In this document: one piece after another, positions 8,467 to 21,254 of the stretch
Position numbering within the stretch: position 1 is the first letter of the stretch
How the letters are laid out: every line of letters starts with the position of its first letter
Assembly (NCBI GenBank): GCA_002271215.1
Contig: CP018628.1
Coordinates: forward strand, 186,001 to 250,000
Length of the DNA stretch: 64,000 bases
Reading direction: 5' to 3'
DNA from: Lelliottia jeotgali
GTDB taxonomy: Bacteria > Pseudomonadota > Gammaproteobacteria > Enterobacterales > Enterobacteriaceae
Made by a program: the position numbers and the translations under genes
Notes under the pieces: model-generated
What the model was told of the DNA's origin: nothing
The model's database searches: none
Seen by the model: only the letters and a program-made list of their open reading frames with translations

Positions 8467-10074
8467 ATGAGTATTTCCTTGAAGAAGTCAGGGATGCTGA
8501 AGCTTGGTCTGAGCCTGGTTGCTCTGACCGTCGCGGCAAGCGTACAGGCAAAAACCCTGGTTTATTGTTCTGAAGGTTCGCCGGAAGGCTTTAACCCACA
8601 GCTGTTCACCTCTGGTACGACGTACGACGCAAGCTCCGTACCTATCTATAACCGTCTGGTTGAATTCAAAACCGGCACCACGGAAGTTATTCCGGGCCTG
8701 GCTGAGAAGTGGGAAATCAGCGAAGACGGCAAGACTTATACCTTCCACCTCCGTCAGGGCGTGAAGTGGCAGGACAACAAAGATTTCAAACCGACGCGCG
8801 AACTGACTGCGGACGACGTCGTGTTCTCCTTCGATCGCCAGAAAAACGCTCAGAACCCGTACCATAAAGTTTCTGGCGGCAGCTATGAATACTTCGAAGG
8901 GATGGGTCTGCCGGACCTGATCACCGAAGTGAAAAAAGTGGACGACAAAACCGTTCAGTTCGTTCTGAGCCGTCCAGAAGCCCCATTCCTGGCTGACCTG
9001 GCTATGGACTTCGCTTCTATTCTGTCAAAAGAATATGCGGACAATATGCTGAAAGCGGGTACCCCGGAAAAAGTGGATCTGAACCCAATCGGTACCGGTC
9101 CATTCCAGCTGCAGCAGTACCAGAAAGACTCCCGTATTCTGTACAAAGCGTTTGAAGGGTACTGGGGCACTAAGCCGCAGATCGACCGTCTGGTCTTCTC
9201 CATCACGCCTGACGCTTCTGTGCGTTACGCAAAACTGCAGAAAAACGAGTGCCAGGTTATGCCGTACCCGAACCCGGCTGATATCGCTCGTATGAAGCAG
9301 GATAAAAACATCAATCTGCTGGAGCAGGCTGGCCTGAACGTGGGTTATCTGTCCTTCAACACCGAGAAGAAACCGTTTGATGACGTGAAAGTGCGTCAGG
9401 CGCTGACTTATGCGGTGAACAAAGAAGCGATCATCAAAGCCGTTTACCAGGGTGCTGGTGTGGCTGCGAAGAACCTGATTCCACCGACCATGTGGGGCTA
9501 TAACGACGACGTTAAAGACTACAGCTACGATCCTGAGAAAGCGAAAGCGTTGTTGAAAGAAGCAGGCCAGGATAAAGGCTTTACCGTTGAGCTGTGGGCG
9601 ATGCCTGTTCAGCGTCCATACAACCCGAACGCTCGCCGTATGGCCGAGATGGTTCAGGCAGACTGGGCTAAGGTCGGCGTTCAGGCCAAGATCGTCACTT
9701 ACGAGTGGGGCGAGTATCTGAAACGTGCTAAAGCAGGTGAGCACCAGGCTGTGATGATGGGCTGGACCGGGGACAATGGGGACCCGGACAACTTCTTCGC
9801 CACCCTGTTCAGCTGCGCGGCGGCGAAAGACGGTTCCAACTACTCTCGCTGGTGTTACAAGCCGTTTGAAGATCTGATTCAGCCGGCGCGTGCAACTGAC
9901 GACCACAACAAGCGTGTTGAACTGTACAAACAGGCTCAGGTAGTGATGCATGACCAGGCTCCGGCGCTGATCGTGGCTCACTCCACCGTTTACGAGCCAG
10001 TGCGTAAAGAAGTCAAAGGCTATGTGGTTGATCCGTTGGGCAAACACCACTTCGAAAACGTCTCAATCGAATAA
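8467..10074 (+). CDS. dppA: Periplasmic dipeptide-binding protein DppA
   Basis: Solute-binding protein of the dipeptide ABC transporter; it also takes haem and 5-aminolevulinate in E. coli and serves Tap-mediated dipeptide chemotaxis. 535 residues, the E. coli length. Residues 1-28 are a signal peptide (KK, then GLSLVALTVAASVQA, cleavage before KTLVY). The mature protein has the SBP_bac_5 features: TYTFHLRQGVKWQDN, DDVVFSF, and VRQALTYAVNKEAI. First gene of dppABCDF. It is separated from dppB by a 169-bp gap with a large palindrome, which probably lets the binding protein be made in excess. Confidence 0.97.
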   Translation: MSISLKKSGMLKLGLSLVALTVAASVQAKTLVYCSEGSPEGFNPQLFTSGTTYDASSVPIYNRLVEFKTGTTEVIPGLAEKWEISEDGKTYTFHLRQGVKWQDNKDFKPTRELTADDVVFSFDRQKNAQNPYHKVSGGSYEYFEGMGLPDLITEVKKVDDKTVQFVLSRPEAPFLADLAMDFASILSKEYADNMLKAGTPEKVDLNPIGTGPFQLQQYQKDSRILYKAFEGYWGTKPQIDRLVFSITPDASVRYAKLQKNECQVMPYPNPADIARMKQDKNINLLEQAGLNVGYLSFNTEKKPFDDVKVRQALTYAVNKEAIIKAVYQGAGVAAKNLIPPTMWGYNDDVKDYSYDPEKAKALLKEAGQDKGFTVELWAMPVQRPYNPNARRMAEMVQADWAKVGVQAKIVTYEWGEYLKRAKAGEHQAVMMGWTGDNGDPDNFFATLFSCAAAKDGSNYSRWCYKPFEDLIQPARATDDHNKRVELYKQAQVVMHDQAPALIVAHSTVYEPVRKEVKGYVVDPLGKHHFENVSIE

Positions 10075-10094
10075 TTAAAAAGCACGACGCTTTA

Positions 10095-10179
10095 TCCCCT
10101 CTCCCCTGGGAGAGGGTTAGGGTGAGGGGCTCAGGCGACGCCACCCTCACCCCGGCCCTCTCCCTGAGGGAGAGGGGGA
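10095..10179 (+). repeat. Large GC-rich inverted repeat between dppA and dppB
   Basis: The left arm (about 10097-10129, CCCCTCTCCCCTGGGAGAGG... to GTGAGGGG) and the right arm (about 10144-10178) are near-perfect inverted complements around a short centre, and each arm also folds on itself (CTCTCCCCTGGGAGAG; CTCTCCCTGAGGGAGAG). No T-run follows. This is a REP-like palindrome expected to stabilise or partly terminate dppA mRNA. Confidence 0.75.
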
Positions 10180-10243
10180 AAGAATTTGAGCAATACAGAC
10201 GTCACGGCCTTCGGGCAGTACGTCATTAGAGAGAATCCGGGAT

Positions 10244-11263
10244 ATGTTGCAGTTCATCCTCCGACGTCTGGGACTTGTCATCCCCACGTTTATCGGTATC
10301 ACCCTTCTCACTTTTGCCTTCGTCCATATGATTCCCGGCGACCCGGTAATGATTATGGCAGGTGAGCGTGGTATCTCCCCTGAACGTCATGCGCAGCTGC
10401 TGGCCGAACTTGGCCTCGATAAGCCGATGTGGCAGCAGTACCTCCACTATATCTGGGGCGTGTTGCACGGTGATTTAGGGATGTCGCTGAAAAGCCGTCT
10501 TCCGGTGTGGGAAGAGTTCGTGCCGCGTTTTAAAGCGACGCTGGAACTCGGTGTCTGCGCCATGATTTTTGCCGTTTCCGTCGGTATCCCAGTCGGTGTC
10601 CTGGCTGCGGTTAAGCGCGGCTCTATCTTCGATCACACCGCTGTTGGCCTGGCGCTGACCGGTTACTCCATGCCTATCTTCTGGTGGGGCATGATGCTGA
10701 TCATGCTGGTCTCGGTGCAATGGAACCTGACGCCAGTCTCTGGTCGTGTCAGCGATATGGTGTTCCTTGATGACTCCAATCCGCTCACCGGCTTTATGCT
10801 GATTGATACGGCTATCTGGGGCGAAGAGGGCAATTTCATTGATGCGCTGGCGCATATGATCTTACCTGCGATGGTGCTCGGGACGATTCCCCTGGCGGTT
10901 ATCGTGCGTATGACCCGCTCGTCGATGCTGGAAGTGCTGGGCGAGGATTACATCCGTACCGCTCGCGCTAAAGGTCTGACCCGTATGCGCGTCATTATCG
11001 TTCACGCTCTGCGTAATGCGATGCTGCCAGTAGTGACCGTTATCGGGTTGCAGGTGGGAACGTTGCTGGCCGGTGCGATTCTGACTGAAACCATCTTCTC
11101 CTGGCCGGGTCTGGGACGCTGGCTGATTGATGCGTTGCAACGCCGTGATTATCCGGTGGTGCAGGGTGGCGTGTTGCTGGTGGCGACGATGATTATCCTC
11201 GTCAACCTGCTGGTCGATTTGCTTTACGGCGTGGTGAACCCGCGTATTCGTCATAAGAAGTAA
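10244..11263 (+). CDS. dppB: Dipeptide ABC transporter permease DppB
   Basis: 339-residue inner-membrane permease, one half of the dipeptide translocation channel. Starts MLQFILRRLG with about six membrane segments; the EAA loop that contacts the ATPases is seen as GEDYIRTARAKGLTRMRVIIVHALRNA (about residues 225-250). N-terminal oligopeptide-permease motif RLGLVIPTFIGITLLTF is intact. Followed by dppC after a 9-bp gap. Confidence 0.97.
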   Translation: MLQFILRRLGLVIPTFIGITLLTFAFVHMIPGDPVMIMAGERGISPERHAQLLAELGLDKPMWQQYLHYIWGVLHGDLGMSLKSRLPVWEEFVPRFKATLELGVCAMIFAVSVGIPVGVLAAVKRGSIFDHTAVGLALTGYSMPIFWWGMMLIMLVSVQWNLTPVSGRVSDMVFLDDSNPLTGFMLIDTAIWGEEGNFIDALAHMILPAMVLGTIPLAVIVRMTRSSMLEVLGEDYIRTARAKGLTRMRVIIVHALRNAMLPVVTVIGLQVGTLLAGAILTETIFSWPGLGRWLIDALQRRDYPVVQGGVLLVATMIILVNLLVDLLYGVVNPRIRHKK

Positions 11264-11272
11264 GGGGCCATC

Positions 11273-12175
11273 ATGTCACAAGTTACTCAAAATAAAGCTG
11301 TTGCTGCCCCGGTGCCTATGACACCGTTGCAGGAGTTCTGGCATTACTTCAAACGCAATAAAGGTGCGGTGGTTGGGTTGGTGTATGTCACCATCATGAT
11401 CATTATCGCCGTATTTGCGAACTACCTCGCGCCTTTCAACCCGGCGGATCAGTTCCGCGACGTGCTGCTGGCACCGCCAGCCTGGCAGGATGGTGGGACT
11501 ATCACCCATTTGCTCGGCACGGATGATGTGGGTCGTGATGTGTTATCGCGTCTGATGTACGGTGCGCGTCTGTCTCTGCTGGTGGGCTGTCTGGTGGTGG
11601 TGCTGTCGTTGATCCTCGGGGTTATCCTGGGCTTAGTGGCGGGCTATTTCGGCGGTCTGGTCGATAACATCATTATGCGTATCGTCGACATCATGCTGGC
11701 GTTGCCTAGCCTGCTGTTGGCTCTGGTGCTGGTGGCGGTGTTTGGCCCGTCGATCGGTAACGCTGCACTTGCGCTGACCTTCGTCGCACTTCCTCACTAC
11801 GTGCGATTAACGCGTGCTGCGGTGCTGGTAGAAGTGAACCGTGATTACGTCACCGCGTCGCGCGTGGCGGGTGCGGGCGCGATGCGTCAGATGTTCGTCA
11901 ATATTCTCCCGAACTGCCTTGCGCCGCTGATCGTTCAGGCGTCGCTCGGTTTCTCTAACGCCATTCTCGATATGGCTGCTCTTGGCTTCCTGGGCATGGG
12001 TGCGCAACCGCCAACACCGGAGTGGGGCACGATGCTCGCCGATGTGTTGCAGTTCGCACAAAGCGCGTGGTGGGTCGTGACCTTCCCTGGTCTGGCGATC
12101 CTCCTGACGGTGCTGGCATTTAACCTGATGGGTGATGGTCTGCGTGATGCACTTGATCCCAAACTGAAGCAGTAA
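11273..12175 (+). CDS. dppC: Dipeptide ABC transporter permease DppC
   Basis: 300-residue partner permease of DppB. Cytoplasmic N-terminus, first membrane segment around residues 33-55, [19 protein letters not shown] typical of the DppC/OppC family, and EAA loop [39 protein letters not shown] precedes the last membrane segments. Ten bp separate it from dppD. Confidence 0.97.
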   Translation: MSQVTQNKAVAAPVPMTPLQEFWHYFKRNKGAVVGLVYVTIMIIIAVFANYLAPFNPADQFRDVLLAPPAWQDGGTITHLLGTDDVGRDVLSRLMYGARLSLLVGCLVVVLSLILGVILGLVAGYFGGLVDNIIMRIVDIMLALPSLLLALVLVAVFGPSIGNAALALTFVALPHYVRLTRAAVLVEVNRDYVTASRVAGAGAMRQMFVNILPNCLAPLIVQASLGFSNAILDMAALGFLGMGAQPPTPEWGTMLADVLQFAQSAWWVVTFPGLAILLTVLAFNLMGDGLRDALDPKLKQ

Positions 12176-12185
12176 GAGGCACGAG

Positions 12186-13169
12186 ATGGCGTTATTAAAT
12201 GTAGATAAATTATCGGTGCACTTCGGTGACGTAGGCTCCGAGTTTCGTGCCGTAGACCGTATCAGCTACAGCGTGAATCAGGGTGAAGTGGTCGGTATCG
12301 TGGGTGAGTCTGGCTCCGGTAAATCCGTCAGTTCACTGGCGATTATGGGGCTGATTGATTACCCAGGCCGCGTGATGGCGGAAAGCCTGGAGTTTAACGG
12401 CCAGGATCTGAAGCGCATCTCCGAGAAACAGCGCCGCCAACTGGTGGGCGCTGAAGTGGCGATGATCTTCCAGGACCCGATGACCAGCCTTAACCCGTGC
12501 TACACCGTCGGTTTCCAGATTATGGAAGCGATTAAGGTACATCAGGGTGGCAACAAGAAAACCCGTCGCCAGCGTGCGATAGACCTGTTAACGCAGGTGG
12601 GGATTCCTGATCCAGGGTCGCGTCTGGACGTGTATCCGCACCAGCTTTCCGGTGGGATGAGCCAGCGCGTCATGATCGCCATGGCGATTGCCTGTCGGCC
12701 AAAATTGCTGATTGCCGATGAACCGACCACGGCGCTGGACGTCACCATTCAGGCGCAGATCATCGAACTGCTGTTGGAATTGCAGCAGAAAGAAAACATG
12801 GCGTTAGTGTTGATTACCCACGATCTGGCGCTAGTGGCTGAAGCCGCGCACAAAATCATCGTGATGTATGCCGGACAAGTGGTGGAGGCCGGGAGCTCGC
12901 ACGATATCTTCCGTGCGCCGCGTCACCCGTATACCCAGGCGCTGCTGCGTGCCCTGCCGGAGTTTGCGCAGGATAAAGCGCGTCTGGCGTCATTGCCGGG
13001 TGTGGTTCCGGGTAAATATGACCGCCCGACAGGCTGTCTGCTGAACCCGCGCTGCCCGTATGCCACAGATAAGTGCCGTGCTGAGGAGCCAGAACTGAAC
13101 ACCCTCCATGATGGCCGTCAGTCGAAATGTCACTACCCACTTGATGATGCCGGGAGGCCAACACTATGA
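12186..13169 (+). CDS. dppD: Dipeptide ABC transporter ATPase DppD
   Basis: 327-residue ATPase subunit. Walker A GESGSGKS (about residue 40), Q-loop in [12 protein letters not shown], signature LSGGMSQR, Walker [13 protein letters not shown] and the switch His in LITHDL are all intact. The C-terminal oligopeptide-type extension has the conserved cysteine cluster (CLLNPRCPY...DKC) that in related DppD proteins binds an iron-sulfur cluster. Its stop overlaps the dppF start (ATGA), showing translational coupling. Confidence 0.97.
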   Translation: MALLNVDKLSVHFGDVGSEFRAVDRISYSVNQGEVVGIVGESGSGKSVSSLAIMGLIDYPGRVMAESLEFNGQDLKRISEKQRRQLVGAEVAMIFQDPMTSLNPCYTVGFQIMEAIKVHQGGNKKTRRQRAIDLLTQVGIPDPGSRLDVYPHQLSGGMSQRVMIAMAIACRPKLLIADEPTTALDVTIQAQIIELLLELQQKENMALVLITHDLALVAEAAHKIIVMYAGQVVEAGSSHDIFRAPRHPYTQALLRALPEFAQDKARLASLPGVVPGKYDRPTGCLLNPRCPYATDKCRAEEPELNTLHDGRQSKCHYPLDDAGRPTL

Positions 13170-14179
13170 GTACGCAAGAGGCCACCAAACACCAACACCT
13201 GTTGCAGGCCATCGATCTGAAAAAACATTACCCGGTGAAGAAGGGGATTTTTGCCCCGGAGCGCCTGGTGAAAGCGCTGGACGGAGTGTCGTTTACCCTT
13301 GAGCGCGGTAAAACGCTGGCAGTAGTCGGTGAATCCGGCTGCGGGAAATCCACGCTGGGCCGCCTGCTGACGATGATCGAAACGCCGACCGGCGGCGAGC
13401 TTTATTATCAGGGCCAGGATCTGCTCAAGCACGATCCGCTGGCGCAAAAATTGCGTCGGCAGAAAATCCAGATAGTGTTCCAGAACCCGTACGGTTCTCT
13501 GAACCCGCGTAAAAAAGTGGGGCAGATTCTGGAAGAGCCGCTGCAAATTAACAGCGATCTCAATAAAGAGCAGCGTCGTGAAAAAGCGCTGGCGATGATG
13601 GCGAAAGTCGGTCTGAAAACCGAGCACTACGATCGCTATCCGCACATGTTCTCAGGCGGTCAGCGTCAGCGTATCGCGATAGCCCGTGGTCTGATGCTCG
13701 ACCCGGACGTGGTGATTGCCGATGAACCGGTTTCTGCACTCGACGTTTCCGTGCGTGCGCAGGTGCTGAACCTGATGATGGATTTGCAGCAGGATCTGGG
13801 GCTGTCGTATGTATTTATCTCCCACGACCTGTCAGTGGTGGAGCACATTGCCGATGAAGTGATGGTGATGTATCTGGGGCGCTGCGTGGAGAAGGGGACC
13901 AAAGACCAGATCTTTAATAACCCTCGCCATCCGTATACCCAGGCGCTGCTCTCTGCCACACCGCGTCTGAACCCGGACGATCGCCGCGAGCGTATTAAGC
14001 TGACTGGCGAGCTGCCGAGTCCGCTGAATCCGCCTCCGGGCTGTGCGTTCAATGCGCGCTGCCGTCGCCGCTTTGGTCCTTGTACTCAGCTTCAGCCGCA
14101 GTTGAAAGACTACGGCGGTCAACTGGTGGCCTGCTTTGCGGTCGATCAGGATGAAAACGGTGAGAAACCGCACGCATAG
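13166..14179 (+). CDS. dppF: Dipeptide ABC transporter ATPase DppF
   Basis: 337-residue second ATPase. Walker [10 protein letters not shown]-loop [12 protein letters not shown], signature FSGGQRQR, Walker [13 protein letters not shown] and FISHDLSV are intact. The C-terminal extension carries [14 protein letters not shown]. It ends the dpp operon at a strong bidirectional terminator and is followed by coaA instead of yhjV, its E. coli neighbour. Confidence 0.97.
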   Translation: MSTQEATKHQHLLQAIDLKKHYPVKKGIFAPERLVKALDGVSFTLERGKTLAVVGESGCGKSTLGRLLTMIETPTGGELYYQGQDLLKHDPLAQKLRRQKIQIVFQNPYGSLNPRKKVGQILEEPLQINSDLNKEQRREKALAMMAKVGLKTEHYDRYPHMFSGGQRQRIAIARGLMLDPDVVIADEPVSALDVSVRAQVLNLMMDLQQDLGLSYVFISHDLSVVEHIADEVMVMYLGRCVEKGTKDQIFNNPRHPYTQALLSATPRLNPDDRRERIKLTGELPSPLNPPPGCAFNARCRRRFGPCTQLQPQLKDYGGQLVACFAVDQDENGEKPHA

Positions 14180-14188
14180 GGCGTAAAC

Positions 14189-14219
14189 AAAAAAACCGGC
14201 GATATTCGCCGGTTTTTTT
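14189..14219. terminator. Bidirectional terminator between dppF and coaA
   Basis: AAAAAACCGGCGA (from 14189) pairs with TCGCCGGTTTTTTT around a short AT loop. The A-run and T-run on the two sides make it work for both convergent genes. Confidence 0.9.
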
Positions 14220-14234
14220 ATGTCTGCTGATTCG

Positions 14235-15185
14235 CTATTTGCGCAGGCGAATCTGGTCGACGGCGTGATTCTCACTCTTGGTGAGGATCAGGCTCGCGCG
14301 TTCGCGCGTCGGCAGAATATTTTCCTTCAGGTTTACGTAGTTGATCTCATTCCACAGCGACGTCGCCACATTGACCGCTTCCTCTTCTGAAAGCTGGGCG
14401 TAGTTATGGAAGTAAGAATCAGGATCGGTAAACGCGCCTTCGCGGAACTTCAGGAATCGATTGATATACCAGTTTTGCAGCAAGTCCTCTGGCGCATCGA
14501 CATAGATAGAGAAGTCAACGAAGTCAGAGACAAACACATGATGCGGGTCATGTGGGTAATCCATGCCGCTTTGCAGCACGTTCAGCCCTTCGAGGATCAG
14601 GATATCCGGCTGGGCTACTGTTTTATCGCCATCCGGAATGCGATCGTAGATGAGATGGGAATAGACCGGTGCGGTCACGTTAGGCGCGCCAGATTTCAGA
14701 TCCGATACGAATTTCACCAGACGGTGCATGTCATACGAAAGCGGGAAGCCTTTCTTCTTCATTAATCCGCGTTCTTTCAATACCTCGTTCGGGTGCAGAA
14801 AACCATCTGTGGTAATCAATTCAACGCTGCGATGCTCAGGCCAGCGGCTCAGCAGCGCCTGCAGGACACGTGCTGTGGTGCTTTTACCGACCGCCACGCT
14901 GCCCGCAATGCTGATGATATAAGGAATACGCTGGCCATTAGTGCCGAGGAACTGCTCCAGAACGGCCTGACGGCGAAGGTTGGAGCTTATATAGAAGTTA
15001 AGCAAGCGAGACAGCGGCAGATAAATCTCTGCAACCTCCTCCAGCGACAGGTCTTCGTTGATCCCTTTTAACCGCGCTATTTCCCCTTCCGTTAATGTCA
15101 TGGGGACGGAGTCACGCAAAGCGGCCCACTGGCTGCGGTTAAAGTGTAGATAGGGTGTCATTAACGATTGCTCTTTTTTGCTCAT
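14235..15185 (-). CDS. coaA: Pantothenate kinase CoaA
   Basis: Type I pantothenate kinase, first and rate-limiting step of coenzyme A synthesis, feedback-inhibited by CoA. 316 residues as in E. coli. P-loop [12 protein letters not shown] (about 95-106), the DGFLHPN segment and the pantothenate-site region [16 protein letters not shown] are intact. In E. coli it follows murB-birA; here birA is absent and dppF abuts the 3' side. It is divergent from the thrU tRNA operon. Confidence 0.97.
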   Translation of the reverse strand: MSKKEQSLMTPYLHFNRSQWAALRDSVPMTLTEGEIARLKGINEDLSLEEVAEIYLPLSRLLNFYISSNLRRQAVLEQFLGTNGQRIPYIISIAGSVAVGKSTTARVLQALLSRWPEHRSVELITTDGFLHPNEVLKERGLMKKKGFPLSYDMHRLVKFVSDLKSGAPNVTAPVYSHLIYDRIPDGDKTVAQPDILILEGLNVLQSGMDYPHDPHHVFVSDFVDFSIYVDAPEDLLQNWYINRFLKFREGAFTDPDSYFHNYAQLSEEEAVNVATSLWNEINYVNLKENILPTRERASLILTKSENHAVDQIRLRK

Positions 15186-15518
15186 AAGCGTGTTTCAGTG
15201 AACCCTTTACCTACGCGAATAGAAAACGTGAGGGCAGTAGCTCATCACTTAGTAGTTAAATTTGGACAATGGGCAGGAGGTTAACACCAGATGACGGGAA
15301 TAATAAGAAAAAATATAGACCAGTGATGCATTACGCGCAGGCCATCACGATACGCTATAGAAGCGTTTTAAGGGGCGTAATGCTGATTATTTGAACTGCA
15401 ATGAGTGAAATTGCAGCGTTTTTTGCTGTCGGCGCACAAAATCTGAGCGAAAGAACATTTTATGCAATTTTTTAGTTGCATGACTGCTCATGCCCCCATA
15501 GAATGCGCGCTACTTGAT
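15186..15518. promoter_or_regulatory. Divergent regulatory region coaA / thrU
   Basis: 333 bp without a gene. It is AT-rich with several A/T tracts upstream of the thrU promoter, the place where Fis sites lie in E. coli; individual Fis sites cannot be assigned reliably by eye. Confidence 0.5.
15476..15504 (+). promoter_or_regulatory. Promoter of thrU-tyrU-glyT-thrT-tufB
   Basis: TTGCAT (15476-15481), 17-bp spacer, TAGAAT (15499-15504), then a GCGCGC discriminator typical of stringently controlled stable-RNA promoters, 15 bp before mature thrU. Confidence 0.85.
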
Positions 15519-15594
<76 letters not shown>

Positions 15595-15602
15595 TCAAGT
15601 CC

Positions 15603-15687
<85 letters not shown>

Positions 15688-15803
15688 CTTTCTGGCAGCG
15701 TTATCGCCGCCTGAGCTGGCTAGAAAATTAATCAGCTCAAAACATAAAAAGAGAGAAATCTCTTTTTTGTTACAGAAAGAACTGGGTAGCCGAGTTTCAG
15801 GAT

Positions 15804-15878
<75 letters not shown>

Positions 15879-15884
15879 AGACGT

Positions 15885-15960
15885 GCTGATATGGCTCAGT
15901 TGGTAGAGCGCACCCTTGGTAAGGGTGAGGTCCCCAGTTCGACTCTGGGTATCAGCACCA
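15885..15960 (+). tRNA. thrT: tRNA-Thr, anticodon GGU
   Basis: 76-nt cloverleaf with CCA end. Loop TTGGTAA gives anticodon GGT. Six bp after glyT and co-transcribed with tufB. Confidence 0.97.
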
Positions 15961-16041
15961 CTTCACTTCTCCCTCCCTTTTCTCTCTGTTTAAATTAAAA
16001 GCATTCAACAGTTCAGGCATTTCGCCTGGTTGATGTGGTGA

Positions 16042-17262
<1,221 letters not shown>

Positions 17263-17293
17263 TCGCTGATAACATTTGACGCAATGCGCAATA

Positions 17294-17319
17294 AAAGGGC
17301 ATCATTTGATGCCCTTTTT
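17294..17319 (+). terminator. Terminator after tufB
   Basis: AAAGGGCATCA pairs with TGATGCCCTTT, followed by a T-run. Confidence 0.9.
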
Positions 17320-17491
17320 GCACGCTTTCGAACCAGAACCTGGCTCATCAGTGATTTTTTTTGTCATAATCATTGCTGAGACAGGCTCTGTAGAGGGCGT
17401 TTAGTCCGGGAAACGATTTGTTTTTTCGGGTTGGATTGCCTCGCTAATGCGGGGTTAAATTATTTGTAGAATACTTCTGACAGGTTGGTTT

Positions 17492-17875
17492 ATGAGTGCG
17501 AATACCGAAGCTCAAGGGAGCGGTCGCGGCCTGGAAGCGATGAAGTGGGTAGTTGTTGCCGTGTTGCTGATTGTGGCGATTGTTGGTAACTACCTTTATC
17601 GTGACATGATGCTGCCGTTGCGTGCGCTGGCCGTAGTAATTCTTATTGCTGCAGCGGGTGGTGTCGCGCTGTTGACGACAAAAGGTAAAGCGACCGTTGC
17701 TTTTGCCCGCGAAGCGCGAACCGAAGTTCGCAAGGTCATTTGGCCGACTCGCCAGGAAACATTGCACACTACGCTGATTGTTGCAGCGGTGACTGCTGTA
17801 ATGTCACTGATCCTGTGGGGACTGGATGGTATTCTGGTTCGCCTGGTTTCCTTTATCACTGGCCTGAGGTTCTAA
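17492..17875 (+). CDS. secE: Preprotein translocase subunit SecE
   Basis: 127-residue membrane subunit of the SecYEG channel. Three membrane segments (about residues 19-36, 43-63, 93-112), with the conserved amphipathic region [17 protein letters not shown] before the essential third segment. It is one base pair from nusG, forming the secE-nusG operon. Confidence 0.97.
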   Translation: MSANTEAQGSGRGLEAMKWVVVAVLLIVAIVGNYLYRDMMLPLRALAVVILIAAAGGVALLTTKGKATVAFAREARTEVRKVIWPTRQETLHTTLIVAAVTAVMSLILWGLDGILVRLVSFITGLRF

Positions 17876-17876
17876 G

Positions 17877-18422
17877 ATGTCTGAAGCCCCTAAAAAGCGC
17901 TGGTACGTCGTTCAGGCGTTCTCCGGTTTTGAAGGCCGCGTAGCCACTTCGCTGCGTGAGCATATCAAATTACACAATATGGAAGAGTTGTTTGGTGAAG
18001 TCATGGTACCGACCGAAGAAGTGGTCGAGATCCGTGGTGGCCAGCGTCGCAAAAGCGAGCGCAAATTCTTCCCTGGTTACGTGCTGGTTCAGATGGTGAT
18101 GAACGATGCAAGCTGGCACCTGGTGCGCAGCGTCCCGCGCGTAATGGGCTTTATCGGCGGCACATCCGATCGTCCGGCACCTATCAGCGACAAAGAAGTC
18201 GATGCGATTATGAACCGCCTGCAGCAGGTTGGTGATAAGCCGCGTCCGAAAACGCTGTTTGAACCGGGTGAAATGGTTCGTGTTAGCGACGGTCCGTTTG
18301 CTGACTTTAACGGCGTGGTTGAAGAAGTGGACTACGAGAAGTCCCGCCTGAAAGTTTCTGTTTCTATCTTCGGTCGTGCGACCCCGGTAGAACTGGACTT
18401 TGCCCAGGTAGAAAAAGCCTAA
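17877..18422 (+). CDS. nusG: Transcription elongation/termination factor NusG
   Basis: 181-residue factor that binds RNA polymerase and couples it to Rho or to ribosomal S10. N-terminal NGN domain ([18 protein letters not shown]) and C-terminal KOW domain ([22 protein letters not shown]) are both intact, with the length of E. coli NusG. Confidence 0.98.
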   Translation: MSEAPKKRWYVVQAFSGFEGRVATSLREHIKLHNMEELFGEVMVPTEEVVEIRGGQRRKSERKFFPGYVLVQMVMNDASWHLVRSVPRVMGFIGGTSDRPAPISDKEVDAIMNRLQQVGDKPRPKTLFEPGEMVRVSDGPFADFNGVVEEVDYEKSRLKVSVSIFGRATPVELDFAQVEKA

Positions 18423-18453
18423 GCAGCCGATCAAAAAAGCGGCGATTTAATCG

Positions 18454-18482
18454 TTGCACAGGGCGCGAGATTGGAATACAAT
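18454..18482 (+). promoter_or_regulatory. rplK promoter (PL11)
   Basis: TTGCAC (18454-18459), 17-bp spacer, TACAAT (18477-18482). The -10 lies inside the loop of the nusG terminator hairpin. Confidence 0.85.
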
Positions 18483-18500
18483 TTCGCGCCTTTTGTTTTT
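18462..18500 (+). terminator. secE-nusG terminator overlapping PL11
   Basis: GGCGCGA (18462-18468) pairs with TCGCGCC (18484-18490), followed by TTTTGTTTTT. The 15-nt loop contains the -10 of the rplK promoter. Confidence 0.8.
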
Positions 18501-18547
18501 ATGGGCACAGCCCATAAAACGATATTTATCACGGGGAGCCTCCTTGA

Positions 18548-19714
<1,167 letters not shown>

Positions 19715-19794
19715 TACCTTTACGTGGGCGGTGGATTTGTCTACAATCTTACCCCCACGTTTGCTAACAAAAGTTAGCAGGTAAAAGATTTGTT

Positions 19795-19925
19795 CGTTGG
19801 AGCCTGGCCTATTCCAGGCCTCCGTCGAAGACCGCAGGTGTCTCGAAAGAGGCTTAATGCCCTGCGTAGACGGTGACAGAACGCTAAGATTATTTCTGAT
19901 ACTCTGGCTTGTTTCTGCTCACCGT
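19795..19925 (+). promoter_or_regulatory. L10 (rplJL) mRNA leader
   Basis: Structured leader in the 290-bp rplA-rplJ gap. It contains the hairpin GGAGCCTGG...CCAGGCCTCC (19799-19823) and paired segments around AAGACCGCAGGTGTC and CCCTGCGTAGACGG. In E. coli this leader binds the L10(L12)4 complex to repress rplJL translation. Boundaries are approximate. Confidence 0.75.
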
Positions 19926-20004
19926 ATTAAGACGCTCTACCCGTTGGGAAGAGTGAAGTGAGTTCCGGGACATGAGTCCCGGCAAACATCCAGGAGCAAA
20001 GCTA

Positions 20005-20502
20005 ATGGCTTTAAATCTTCAAGACAAACAAGCGATTGTTGCTGAAGTCAGCGAAGTAGCCAAAGGCGCGCTGTCTGCAGTAGTTGCGGATTCCCGTGGC
20101 GTTACTGTAGACAAAATGACTGAACTGCGTAAAGCAGGTCGCGAAGCCGGCGTATACATGCGTGTTGTTCGTAACACCCTGCTGCGCCGTGTTGTTGAAG
20201 GTACTCAGTTCGAGTGCCTGAAAGACGCGTTCGTTGGTCCGACCCTGATTGCATATTCTATGGAACACCCGGGCGCAGCTGCTCGTCTGTTCAAAGATTT
20301 CGCGAAAGCGAATGCAAAATTTGAGGTCAAAGCCGCAGCCTTTGAAGGTGAGTTGATCCCGGCATCGCAAATCGATCGCCTGGCTACACTGCCGACCTAC
20401 GAAGAAGCAATTGCACGCCTGATGGCAACCATGAAAGAAGCTTCGGCTGGCAAACTGGTTCGCACTCTGGCTGCTGTTCGCGATGCAAAAGAAGCTGCTT
20501 AA
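20005..20502 (+). CDS. rplJ: 50S ribosomal protein L10
   Basis: 165 residues. Base of the L10-(L7/L12) stalk. N-terminal rRNA-binding domain ([20 protein letters not shown]) and the C-terminal helix that anchors L12 dimers are present. The ATG at 20005 (MALNLQ) with AGGAG at 19992-19996 matches E. coli; a farther in-frame start at 19972 lies within the leader and would add 11 unsupported residues. Confidence 0.97.
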   Translation: MALNLQDKQAIVAEVSEVAKGALSAVVADSRGVTVDKMTELRKAGREAGVYMRVVRNTLLRRVVEGTQFECLKDAFVGPTLIAYSMEHPGAAARLFKDFAKANAKFEVKAAAFEGELIPASQIDRLATLPTYEEAIARLMATMKEASAGKLVRTLAAVRDAKEAA

Positions 20503-20568
20503 TAGCCGTTTTCTTTATCAAGCATTCGCTTACGTATAAACTTATTCTGATTTTCAGGAACAATTTAA

Positions 20569-20934
<366 letters not shown>

Positions 20935-20973
20935 GCCAACCTTTCCGGTTGCAGCCTGAGAAATTAGGCTGAT

Positions 20974-21004
20974 GGCTGGTGACTTTTTAGTCACCAGCCT
21001 TTTT
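20974..21004 (+). terminator. rplL-rpoB attenuator
   Basis: GGCTGGTGACT (20974-20984) pairs with AGTCACCAGCC (20989-20999), followed by T5. In E. coli this is a partial terminator that lets a minority of transcripts continue into rpoBC. The 250 bp from here to rpoB hold no gene; E. coli has an RNase III processing site there. Confidence 0.85.
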
Positions 21005-21254
21005 GCGCTGTAAGGCGCCAGTAGCATTTCACACTGTTTGACTGCTGGCTGTCCTGACAATGCTTGTTTCTATCGACGCCTTAATATACTGCGACAGGGT
21101 GCTCGCTCTGTGTAAATCGCAACGAAATGGTTTAAGCGTGATAGCAACAGGTATTGCGGAAAGTATTCAATTTTCCGATCAACAAAACGGTGTTGCACAA
21201 ACTGTCCCTTCGTCGGGCAGATGGGTCGACTTGTCAGCGAGCTGAGGAACCCTA

